The notes below the pieces were generated by a model that saw only the letters and a list, made by a program, of their open reading frames with translations, was not told the DNA's origin and did not search any database. From positions 4,316,379 through 4,380,378 of the forward strand of contig OY730170.1 in NCBI GenBank assembly GCA_963422465.1: a stretch of DNA of 64,000 nucleotides, given 5' to 3'. The translations under genes were made by a program, and so were the position numbers. Position 1 is the first letter of the stretch. Every line of letters starts with the position of its first letter. The DNA comes from Lichina pygmaea (taxonomy: Eukaryota > Ascomycota > Lichinomycetes > Lichinales > Lichinaceae). Shown in pieces: positions 47,035 to 57,492 of this stretch.

Positions 47035-48709
47035 GCAGAGGAGCTGTGAGCCTTTCCCACAAGGTTGGTAGACGTCACTAAACTTGTGGAGGGTTTACGA
47101 GGTCCTGCTGCGGAAATCTCTCAGCATACTGGCGTGGAAGATACACGACATTGTGGAAAATCTTTTGTACAGTAGCAAGTTATCTTGGTATTGCGACGCA
47201 CTGTTAGAGCAGATATTTCGCAGAGCTAATGAAAATCTCTACGCATCATCCACTTCGGCGCGTGCAGAGATTTTTGCAGCCTGATCTCCTACAGATAACC
47301 CTAGACCATCAAGGGCGAGTAAAGCGAACAAAAATCCAGAGGGATAGATTGGTTATCAAAGAAGAAGGGGTCATAGTTAAACAGAACAAAGGTAGGCAGA
47401 ATAAAGAAGTGATGATTCTCTTATGCTTGTCCAAGTCACTACGGTCAGCTTGATTCTTTGAAGCTGATGGTGGCAACAAAGAGGGTGTTACAACAGCGGA
47501 ACTGAATACCTCTGAAAGCAAAAACTAACACGCAAGGCTGTACTCCCGTACGCTGTTGAAATCTAACAATCTAATCTGCCGTGACGACACTTCCGCCGTA
47601 TACGTGTGATGCCCTTGTTGCGGGGATTCCTTTGATTTAATACAGCATCGATCAAACTTGTTTTAGAGAAAATGCAACTGTGAAGATTTCTGGTCAATCT
47701 GGGTACAACTTGATAGTAGTAGTCTAGTGATTCCTTAACAGCGTTGAGCACGTGTTTAATAGCCTTGTGTGGGCTAGCAAACTATCAAAGGGCGTCGACA
47801 GAGCAACACTGGAGAGACTCAACAGTGTTAACCAACAGTCAAACATTCGAGATGACAGTGAAAACAAAGACATGCATAAGTGCAGGGCACCAGGCCCAAA
47901 CCCACTCACAGCCCCCCAGAGACCTACCAAGATCCTCATCAGGTGGTGTAAGTGGAAGGGCTCCTGGCTGGAGTTGCAACATCTTGCGAGAGGATGTCGC
48001 AAAGGGTGTGGGCCTTAGCCCATGTCCAGGTGGAAGCAACGCCGACCGAAAACAGTACAAGCAATCCGCAGAAGCCAAGGATCCAGACGCAAAGCCGAGC
48101 TTGGCCACCGCGGAAAGATGGGAGATATTGTGGCGCAACTGGGAGGTAGCTAATATGGAAGCTAAAAAGTCATGCGTTGACATGACTTGACGAGACAAGA
48201 TGAGCAGATGTTTTATGCGCAGACTGACGACACTGTAATCATCAAAGCGCAGGAAGAGACAGAGATGGCGATGGTTTGTACAAGTGGCCTAGTTGACACA
48301 GCGCGGTTGGTGAAAGACCAGTTTCTGAGACACATGGGTGGTACCTCTACTGCAGGACCACTTGTTAGGCCCATGATCGATGTCCTAATGAGAGTGCCTT
48401 TCGTCCATTGTCACAAAGGACTTTTGATGGGTGACAGGCACATGGGCTACTCGTGCTCGTGATTTCGTAATGCACGTGATTTGTGCCTCGGCCCATGTGT
48501 CAATGCCGGTACTTCAGTACGGTAACGTGATCTACTACGCATGCGGTTCTAAAGTACGTTCGGTACTTACCAGTGCGATATATAAAGGCTCCATGTAGAT
48601 CGAATTGCAAGTAAACATCCCATATCAGCATTCTGCATCGGCATCAATACCTAGAGCATCATTAGATTCCTCTATCCATCATATCTTTCATTGACTGCCA
48701 CAACCCAGA
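47035..48709. other. Intergenic, AT-richer, upstream of the Atg37-like gene
   Basis: The reading frames at 47744-48198 on both strands lack family resemblance. A TATATAAA box at 48579-48586 lies about 125 bp before the next start codon. Confidence 0.5.
48579..48586 (+). promoter_or_regulatory. TATA box candidate of the Atg37-like gene
   Basis: TATATAAA lies 124 bp upstream of the ATG at 48710 and is preceded by GTAC words. Confidence 0.55.
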
Positions 48710-50025
48710 ATGTCCGATCCGGTAGGTGAGTTGGCAGCGCCTCCCTTGACCTAGATCGATCTTGCTATCTTGACTCAGCAAGTATGTCTGACATATGGCG
48801 ACGTACCAATCTCAGATCGGGTATTTGACTATGCGCTCAATATGGTGCAACGAATGCCTGTTACCGGAGGGGTCAGACCGCCGACCACAGTTAGATTGCG
48901 GCTTTATGGGCTGTACAAGCAGAGCATGGGTAGGTGCATCATGATCTAGACATCCGGAACGACCGGTCAGTGCGTTTCATTCGAGGCTGAGGCTGTGCTC
49001 AGAGGGGGATGTGGTGCCGAGTGCGGATAGGCGTACAGAACCAGGAGGCAGCTCGGACATTGAACAGCAGAAGTGGTAGGACCTGCTGCGCCAGCGACGC
49101 TTGATCAAGTCCATGTGCTCACAGGCTTGTCTCAGGCATGAGTGGAGCTCGCAGCGTGGTCTCTCCAGGACAGAGTCCAAGAGACGATATATCTCCCTTT
49201 TGATCGAGACAATGCAAATATACGGCAGCGCCTCCCCGTAAGTGGGTCGTGTCCCAACGCTGATGCCGATAGCTCTACCACGCGGTGCTGATGACTCTCT
49301 CGGATAGCGATGCGCGTGAGCTGATATCGGAGCTGGTGTATATGTGGGACCTAATCAGATCCATTGATCCATCCACTACGTCGTCGCCGACACATGTGCC
49401 TCAAACGTCGGACGTACCGGCTGGTAGCGGTCCTGGGCTGCAATCCAACGACTCGCCGATGCTCATGCTGTCTCCCAACTCGGAGCAAGACGGAGAGGAC
49501 GATGACGAGGATGAAGGTGATGAGGATGAGCAATACGAGGACGCCCAACAGGGCGAGGGGATCGACAATCGCGCCATAGACCAACGTGGTGGCCACGACC
49601 GAAGCACAAAAATGACGCCTTTACAAAGAGAAACCGCTCAGACGCCTCGCCGTTGGCGACGAAGAGTTGAAGACGCGTTAGCAAGGCTCACGGTCGAAGT
49701 ATCGGCTCTGCGCGAACAAGGCAGCATCGAGTACGACCAGCGCGACAGCGGCACCATGATCATCCCGCGGCGATGGCTGTGGATATTCAGGATCGGAACG
49801 AGTGGGAGAAGGAGAGGAGCTTGTATCTGGAGGTGGGTGGTGGGTCGCATCTGGGCTCTGCTGAGACACCTGGCCATCGATCTGGTCCTTGTGGGACTGC
49901 TCTACGCCTGGATGAAGAGACGACGAGATGAAAGATCGCAAATGGTCACAGGGATCGTCAAAGGGATCATCATGGAGCAGGGCCGGAAGCTGCGAGCTAG
50001 ACTCGGTAGACAACAGCAGCGATGA
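48710..50025 (+). CDS. ATG37: Atg37/ACBD5-like acyl-CoA-binding membrane protein
   Basis: Five exons (48710-48721, 48779-48929, 49003-49075, 49136-49237, 49308-50025) give 351 residues in phase. Residues about 10-110 form an acyl-CoA-binding domain: VFDYALNMVQRMP, RLRLYGLYKQSMEGDV, KWHEWSSQRGLSRTESKRRYISLLIE. The central part is acidic (EDDDEDEGDEDEQ). A coiled-coil stretch (RRWRRRVEDALARLTVEVSALREQ) is followed by one C-terminal membrane helix (LLRHLAIDLVLVGLLYAWM) and a basic tail. This order (ACBP domain, coiled coil, tail anchor) is that of peroxisomal Atg37/ACBD5, which binds long-chain acyl-CoA and supports pexophagy and ER-peroxisome contacts. The first exon has only 12 coding bases, so automated calling may start too late. 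Confidence 0.85.
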
Positions 50026-51298
50026 CCTGTTGTGTTTAGTGTGGCATGAAGATTTGAATGGCGGAATTGTCGAAATGTGTACATATATGTATCGTACGTA
50101 CGTACGTATTACCAGACCGAACAGCCCACAACCACCGCATGCGCACCGATTCTGCAAGGATCTACAAACATGCGCCCGAAAGAACCTTCAACGGTGTGGT
50201 TCCACATACGTACGAAGTAACCTTGACGAGCCAGGTCAGTGGCTCAGTCTCGGTACGTACGTAACGTACCTACATACGTACAGTACGTTAAGCTAGACTC
50301 CGATCAATAGTGACGTCCCGTCTGCCGCTTGTCGAGCAAGGCTCGATGACGTAGGCAGAGTCAAACACATTGACGCGCATACTAAGATACATAACTAGTG
50401 GACGCAACGTACACGACGGACCTTCCGAGACGATACGAACATACGAAAGGTCAACTGTCACTGTCAGCAGCCTTTCCCCAGGAACCCGACATCGACGCCA
50501 GGGGGCGTACCTCTGGATTTATCTCGACCCGATCAGCCGGGAGAAATGGGGGTCGAGACTGGAGCGCCCGGTGTGAGTGCACTTGGGTCGACTTCTTCTG
50601 TCCATGTTGCTCGATGGATCCACCCTCTTGTTTTCGTGTACTTCTAGAAGGTGGAGATGTTACTGTTGTGATGATGTTGGTGGGGGGGGGTTGGTGTTGC
50701 TTGCGTTGCTGTCGTCGTCCTACGGTACCGTACGGTAGCGTCTCTAAAGAGAACTCGGCTCTGCGTGACGATGCCATGTATCTTGTTTTCATGTTCGAGA
50801 AAATGTCTTTGGAGATGGTTGTCACTCTTCACGCAGAACTGCGGTGAGAGTGCTGTGTTGGGGTCGATGCAGGTTATTGTTGCCGTTCCCGGCTATGTGC
50901 TTCGCCATGCTTCCTTCTCGTGCTCCTCTTTCAGGGCGTGCTGGCATGGTGCTAGGGTTATACCATCCTCCCCTTGCTTGACACCCTTGCTCAACAGTTT
51001 TACCGGGTCATATCTGATGTTTCTTCATGGAGGAGGAGGATCTTGCTCTCGCGATCCCACAGATCGACATGCTTCGCGCCATCGCGGTGCCGTTTCCTGG
51101 GTTGGGCTCCTTTTCTTATTTCAGTTCGGCCTTCCGACTAGTTCGTATGTTGGTAGCTCCTGGACTATCAAATGATCTCTCTTTGGCTCGCCCTTGCCCC
51201 TCTTTCGCCATCTGCGGGGGTGGTTTCTCGGAGTGACGTGGATTGATTGATGAATTTCTCTCGACCTCGAGAGTCGTCATCTGAATGACTTTCCTGTC
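50026..51298. other. Intergenic, GTAC-rich
   Basis: Dense GTACGTA words occur at about 50090-50115 and 50205-50295, and a 9-G run at 50682-50690. No gene is supported. Confidence 0.5.
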
Positions 51299-52404
51299 AT
51301 GTTCATTGCCACAAGCTTTGCTTCTCTGTATCTACTACTTGCGGGAAGATTCGGATCGGCTGTTAAGCTGAGTGGACATGAGCTACGGCTGATATACACT
51401 TTATAGAGACCTTCTCCCGGCGCCGACCAACTCGAAAGAGACCGGCACAGCAGCCTCACCTGAAACAATAGCTAGCCCTGAGGTTGGACCAGACTATGCC
51501 AATCTGAGCAGAGAAGAGAAGCTGCAGGCTATCCTGGGCAATCTGAAAAGGCATCATGACCAAGTCAGGTATGTCCTGCTCTTCAGCTCGCATGCTACCC
51601 ACATCGCCCTTCAGACTTGCTGTATCAGGTGCTCTGCGCTCGGAGTTCGCACATTAGAACCATACCGGTGGGAGAGGGACAAGGAAAGTTCTGAAACGCA
51701 GTCTATGATGTGCCAGATGCAACATCCTTGCCCAGGCCCTCAGGAGGAAAGAACAGATAGAGTCGAGCAGCTATGCCGAGTCTTGGCTGCACAACGAGAA
51801 ACTCGAGGCGTCGGAGGGACGATCTGGGCGTGATGCAATGGATTGGGACATGGACGAACCTGGACCGGAGCAAGACGAAGCTAGACGGCAGGAAGAGGCC
51901 ATCGTCAAGTGTCTCAAGACCGTTTGGGATCCTAGCAAACCCATACCCCATCTTCCCAGCTCCATGACGACGGCGGCGCCCGGCAGCGCCCCTTTGGACT
52001 CGTCCGGAAGAAAGCAATCACAGCCTAGCGAAAGACATGTTGAGCTGGTGCAGGATACCATCAACATGCTGGAATCCTACGGCGAACAGGCCGAGGAGGG
52101 CCTGGTCTACTACCGACGCGCGATGGAGCGGTTGGCTGGAACATCCATCTCGACAAACGCAGGGGCGAATAACAGCGCGGGCACGACTCCTACCGCCACC
52201 AGTCCCGTGACCGGCGCTTTCTTCTCGAGGAGCTCTGCGTTTTCCGAGAGCGCTCGCGGTAATGCGGTTGGCAGCCCAGGCACCAGAAACACGGCAGGTG
52301 CATCAACAGCCGAGACTCCTCGAAGAGATTCCGGAGCCGCCAGAGGGATCTCGGCAGTGGCCAACGAATACGATGCCAGTAGAGATCCTCGGCTGAAAAG
52401 ATGA
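51299..52404 (+). CDS. Unknown coiled-coil protein
   Basis: Three exons (51299-51327, 51407-51568, 51717-52404) give 292 residues in phase. The first is a 29-nt exon (MFIATSFASL) spliced to DLLPAPTNSKETG. Charged helical segments (SREEKLQAILGNLKRHHDQV, LAQALRRKEQIE, EEAIVKCLKTVWDPSKPIPHLP, RHVELVQDTINMLESYGEQAEEG) suggest a coiled-coil adaptor. The C-terminal 100 residues are Ser/Thr/Ala-rich and end SRDPRLKR. I do not recognise the family. No signal peptide or membrane helix is visible, so it is cytoplasmic or nuclear. Exon 3 could start 18 nt earlier or later within the frame. Confidence 0.55.
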
Positions 52405-52846
52405 CTTCAACAAGCGTGGAAGAGGAGTAGATCGTGCTACATACGTACCGTAGGGCGGAGTGGGGTCGGATACGTGTATCAGTACGTTATTATCCAAGAG
52501 TGTCCTTCGTCAGGTCGTCAGATTTCCGAATCAGTCGTTCTAGCGGCTAGCTGTCCTCAAGCGTCCAGCGTGATCCTTCCAGAACAGTGATCTCGTCACT
52601 ATTATGCGTAAGCCGAGACCGATATCGTGATAAATAACTCGACGGTCAACAAGTGCCTTTTGGCCCCTCCTCTCGACACCTCCAGGCTTTAGACTGCCTT
52701 CCCCCTTGGACAGAGCTATTTGTGCTGCGTGTCGTGCACTTGTTGTTTGAAGGGCTTGAGAAATGTCGAGGTGATCAAATGAGCGGGAAAATGGAATGTC
52801 GGAAACAATGGATCCGCCCCGAGTGCGCCTGTTCCATCTCAACTGA
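52405..52846. other. Short convergent intergenic region
   Basis: 442 bp between the stop codons of the coiled-coil gene and the secreted-protein gene. No feature was recognised. Confidence 0.5.
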
Positions 52847-53740
52847 TCATGGCCGGATGGGCCTCATGACCTTTCCGCCCAACTTCGGCCCGCGACCTGG
52901 AGAGGGCATGTCGGCTCGTCCTTCCCCGGGCCCGACATACTTCCAGGCCTGCTTGGCCAGGTCAGGACCGACATCGGCAAAATTCCAGGTATCGGGGGGT
53001 CCCCGTTCGATGTTGTAGTCATTCGGATTTGGCCGCTCGTAAACTTTCTTGAAGTCGAAATCCCGCACGAGTTTGTCGGACAATAATTCTGCTACCCCTT
53101 CGCCATCGGGGAAGTACTCAGTCCATCGCGGTCTATTCTCATATTCCTCCAGATCTTTGCGTCTCTTCTCCTCCTTTATTGTTTCGCCGATGTATCCTAC
53201 CTTCGTGTCAGCGTTAGCCGTTTCCCATGCGCTGCATATCTTCCCCCATTCTGCGACGGTGTCTGGGCCGGGTTGTTCCCAATTTTCATAATCAAGTCGG
53301 TCGTTCTTGATCTCGTCGAACTTGCGCCGCTGGTTTTGATCACCTGCCTCAGCGATCGTGCAGACTATAGGCTGCCAAGGGTGTCGGGATGGACCAACCT
53401 TCCGTCTGAGGCAACGCTTTATACTGCTATCGGACCATAAAAAGTTTCGGAGCCTGCGATGCCCATCCCCAATCATGTCGCGTACGTCCTGGATGATGTC
53501 ACGCTTGAGTAGCCGGCTCTGCGAGTGTCGCGACGCCACCTTGATATCTGTAGCGGGACGGTGGTCATGAAGACGTAGCTCCGGCACGACTTCACATTGT
53601 CCTCTTGGTCCACTGATGCCACAGCCCAGTTCAGACCGCCAGATATCCTCTGGAGAGTCCTGCAGCGGTAGACCCACTGCAGTGGCTGCCAGCCAAAGAG
53701 GAAGGAGAGAAAACAGAGACTGCATGACAACAGATGGCAT
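52847..53740 (-). CDS. Predicted secreted protein with a Kex2-like site
   Basis: This is a single exon of 297 residues from the ATG at 53740. An upstream in-frame ATG at 53827 would place 29 residues before the signal peptide, so I prefer the internal start. MPSVVMQSLFSLLPLWLAATAVG is a signal peptide. A dibasic RLLKR-D site near residue 78 looks like a Kex2 processing point. The remaining region is rich in charged and aromatic residues (YENWEQPGPDTVAEW, RPRWTEYFPDGEGVAEL, YERPNPNDYN) with few cysteines. No family is recognised. It is likely extracellular; any effector role is speculation. Confidence 0.65.
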   Translation of the reverse strand: MPSVVMQSLFSLLPLWLAATAVGLPLQDSPEDIWRSELGCGISGPRGQCEVVPELRLHDHRPATDIKVASRHSQSRLLKRDIIQDVRDMIGDGHRRLRNFLWSDSSIKRCLRRKVGPSRHPWQPIVCTIAEAGDQNQRRKFDEIKNDRLDYENWEQPGPDTVAEWGKICSAWETANADTKVGYIGETIKEEKRRKDLEEYENRPRWTEYFPDGEGVAELLSDKLVRDFDFKKVYERPNPNDYNIERGPPDTWNFADVGPDLAKQAWKYVGPGEGRADMPSPGRGPKLGGKVMRPIRP

Positions 53741-54988
53741 GTTTGTGGAGGTGATGCGATGTAGTCTCCGGAGATGACCAATCCATCTCTCGCAGTCGAC
53801 AGAGAGATTGGATGATGGAGCAACCAAACGGGAGGCCGGCTACTGAAGAAAGAGAAGGAGGCAGCCATTTGGATGAAACGGCTAGAAAACCGTTGCAGCC
53901 GCAAGGCGAAGCGGCCTCGTGTTCGACCTTCGTATGGGATGACAGCTGTGCATACGTACGTGCGTACGGCATCGGTCCAAGTGAGGTCGAAGTCAAACCC
54001 CTTGTTTGAACAAGGGCTGTCACATACGAGGTTTCTGAGGCAAATGATGCCGGTGGAATACGGACGTTCTTCCGTACCGTACGGTACTTATTTCCCTGAG
54101 ATACTACTATTCCAGGTCCCTGGCGGCACTCCAGCTTCACGCCGGCCTGTCGAAGGCACAGAGGAGCATTCTCACCCAGGTCCGCACTGGTAACATTGGG
54201 CTTGCAGGCTTCCTGTGCAAGCGGCGTGATCCCTGAGAGCACGTGGAGGCCTGTGGCAGACGACCCCCACTATTGATCTCCAGGTGCCCATCTTGCGTCT
54301 GCAGCCCCCCGCCGGGCTGACGGTGTGGATCCTCCGCCTTGGTCTCCTGTCTCACTCCTCCAGGACCCTGGACGAGTTTGAGCTGCCTCGAGATAGGAGC
54401 GAGTTTTGGTGCGCACCGCGGGGGAGTTTGTTCGCTCTCACGGTCACCTGACCGACTACGGTGTGTTTAGCGGGCTGAATCCGGACCACAAGCTCACGTG
54501 ACCCAAAGGTCGTTGTTACCTGTCTTTCATAGAGTTCCCGCTGGTTGTCGCGATGGTCTACGGAACGTACAAGCACCTTCGTCTACATCTCCTTCTGGAC
54601 GTACGAGGACAGTACGTAGCGTGCCGATACCACTACCAGTAAGTTTGCGGCTACGTTTACTGTTCCACTGACAAATCACTACTCTGCCATTTACGTACGG
54701 GAACGGCAAAACCGTTGCCACCGGTTCAAGGCACACAGTAAGAATGATTACCAATACCACTACCAGTCCTCGTCTGTCCGTCTCTCTCCGTCTGTCTTAT
54801 CTGTCTGATTACTCTGTCCATACCGTGAGCACTCTTGTCCGCGCGGCGTTGGTGCCTGAGACTCGCGAAATCGGAGAAGAGGAAACCTCGTACTGCCTTC
54901 GAGCATCGGGCTGGTTTGCTACCTATCGCTCTTCCATACTCGTCCCTGGAGACGTCGGGCCTCTCGAACGCGGCAGCTCGCAAGGAAC
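53741..54988. other. Intergenic between divergent genes, GTAC-rich
   Basis: Promoter region for the secreted-protein gene (-) and the WLM gene (+). GTAC words occur at about 53953-53975, 54070-54090 and 54560-54615. No further gene is supported. Confidence 0.5.
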
Positions 54989-56233
54989 TTGCAGGCAGCA
55001 GGACATATGCCTACATTCGGCGCAGGAGGCTTCCACCCTCCGCCGCTGCCATCGCCAGCATCATCGGCATCACCCCACCAGCAGATTCCTTGCGAACCGC
55101 CCGGATCCCCGTCTTCTCCTTCGGGCTCGGCCGCCGAGGATGCCGCGCACGATGCTCTCGTCCTAGAAATCCATCATCGCGGCCAAGTCCTCAGGTACTC
55201 GTTCCCGGATGATAATGTCACCATCACCGATCTCTCACAGCGGGTGCACGAGAAGCTCTCAATACCGCCTGAGTATCAAAGATACATGATCACGCCGAAG
55301 GTTGGAATGATCAAGCATCCCTTCCCACACCCAGACATGTCTCTGGCGGGTTTTGCTGGCACTACCCCAGAAGGCGGTGACAGCAATAGGAGACGGAAAA
55401 CCAAGATCGTGCTGTTTGGAGCCACGACTTTGGAAGTGAATTCCCTATACGCATCCAATCAGGAACGCAACTCAAGGACAATAAATGGCCGCCCCTTCAG
55501 CCTTCCACGTCCTCCCGCAAGACCCAGCATCCGACACCGAGTGACTCGTCGCACAGTTGAAGAGTCGACCTATACTTTCACCACTCTACGACCGCTCCCG
55601 TACCTGCCCAAGCCGGAGCGTTCCGTGGCCTACCTAGCCCGTCTACGAGACGACCCGGGCATCAAAGCGGCGATGCGATCGCACCGATGGACCGTCCCGC
55701 TACTCACCGAGATGGACCCGGCCGAGCACACGACCCTCGAAGCCCGCACCCTGGGCATCAACCACAACCATGGCGAGGAGATTGGGCTGCGGCTACGCAC
55801 CGACGCGTACGACGGTTATCGAGACTACAAGACGATCCGCAAGACGCTCTGCCACGAGCTGGCACACAACGTGCACGGCGGCCACGGCCAGGACTTCTGG
55901 CGGCTGTGCCGGGAGGTCGAGCGCGAGGTGGACCAGAACGACTACCTCGCGCGCGGCAGGACCGTCGGCGACGAGGAGTACTATACTCCTCCTGATCAGG
56001 GCGGCGCGTCTGAGGGTAACGATGGACGTGTCAATGGAAATAGTTGGTACGGGGGCGAGTACGTGGTCGGTCGAGGATCGTCTGTTGCGGGAGGACCGTC
56101 ACGACAGGCACAGCTAGAACTCGCGACAGCAACGATAGCGGCGCAGACAGCAGCAGCCGCTACCACGACTGAGAACCCAGACCTCCTCTCGCGGAGGGAC
56201 GCTGTGGCACATGCCGCCGAGCAAAGAAGACTC

Positions 56234-56274
<41 letters not shown>

Positions 56275-56287
56275 AGAAAAGGAGTAA
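54989..56287 (+). CDS. UBL-WLM domain metallopeptidase (Wss1-related)
   Basis: A 432-residue frame with no intron needed. Residues about 55-155 form a ubiquitin-like domain (LVLEIHHRGQVLRYSFPDD, PPEYQRYMITPKVGMIKHPF, KIVLFGAT). The WLM domain follows at about 215-330, with the zinc motif HELAHNVHGGHGQDFW (HExxH plus a third His) and upstream LEARTLGINHNHGEEIGLRLR. The C-terminus has a run of 14 glutamines from CAG repeats. WLM proteases such as Wss1 and SPRTN-like enzymes process DNA-protein crosslinks and sumoylated or ubiquitylated complexes. The UBL-WLM arrangement matches the fission-yeast metalloprotease fusion. The start could be the second ATG at 55007. Confidence 0.85.
56236..56272 (+). 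repeat. CAG repeat coding polyglutamine
   Basis: About a dozen CAG codons near the 3' end of the WLM gene. Likely length-polymorphic. Confidence 0.85.
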
Positions 56288-57492
56288 GAGCGCCAGAGTC
56301 AACGCCATGAGCGTGAGCAGGGCAGAAGAGAAGAACAACGATGAACGACAGCGATGGGCGTTTGAGGAATGCCTACTATCACTTTGCTTCTTGCACCACT
56401 ACAATGTTACTTTAATATACGCATCGTCATAATACTGGTAGTACTTACTTGTGTTCCTGCCCAGTCACCGCGACTACTTCCCCACAGTCCAAGCCAGTCC
56501 TGAGAGAGAACTCTTGTAGCTGTGACAGGACACTTGTGTTCAGATTGTCGGGGGGCTTTTTTGAGAGTGGTCCTTGACTTTGGTGCTTGACTGTAGCATT
56601 TGAATGTAGCACATGACTGCGGCACATGACCGTGGGACCTAAGTACGTACAGTAGGGCTTGATATCTTCAGAGACGGGTGAGTAGCCAGGAACTCTTGAG
56701 TGTAGAGACGAGTGAGAAGTTGACCAAAGGACTTGAGGAGCACTCTGGGACACTCACGCTGCAGCCAGCCGCGCAGCGCTACCATCAACATATCATCATC
56801 ATCATGGACACGGAACAGACTGGAGAGGTGGGGAACGAAAAAGAAAGAAAGGAAGAAAAAGAAGGGAAAGAAGGGAAAGAGGGGGGGGGGGGGGGTGGGG
56901 GGGTGGAGGTGGGAAGATCCCCACGGGGAAAATACAAAGTGGCAAGGACTGGACTACCGGTACAGTACAGCTGGCAAGTGCAAGAAACTGCTAAAAAAAT
57001 TTATACTGTACACATTGCAAAGCACTGAAAAGATGGCAAAGCACAGGACAGAACTACAGCGGCACGACCCAAGTCTGTGTAACACTTCCTGTACAAATTC
57101 AACCTCAGGTCGTTCCAGGGAATCAATATAGCATGTTGGCTTTCTGCTGCCACATGGTGATGAATTGGTCGCATCACTTATGAAAATGACGGTCGACAGC
57201 TTGTAGAGTACCGTACGGAAGTACTTGCGTACGCAGACTTGAGTCGTGACACTGTACACGTACTACACAAGTGGCAAGCATAAGAATCACCCTACAGGTG
57301 GCAAGCTCAAGAATCAATGTACAAGTGGAAAGCAAGGGGAAAACCAAAAAAAAAAACAAGAGCCACGAGTGACGAGAAGAATGGTATTAAAAGCCACAGG
57401 CGACAAGAAGCGGCTGTATCGGGAGGAACATCGGCTAGCGATCGGTGAAGATTAGGAGCAGTGAGAGACCAAAGAGAAAAAGGGGGTGGGGC
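56288..57492. other. Convergent intergenic region
   Basis: A 15-G run (56881-56895), degenerate short repeats (TGACTGTAGCA-like at 56580-56630, AAGTGGCAAGC-like at 57270-57340) and GTAC words near 57210-57235. No gene is supported. Confidence 0.5.

Noticed and set aside
47744-48198. Overlapping frames of 148 (+) and 119 (-) codons
   Set aside because: Neither shows a domain, signal peptide or homologue that I recognise, and the two compete for the same DNA.
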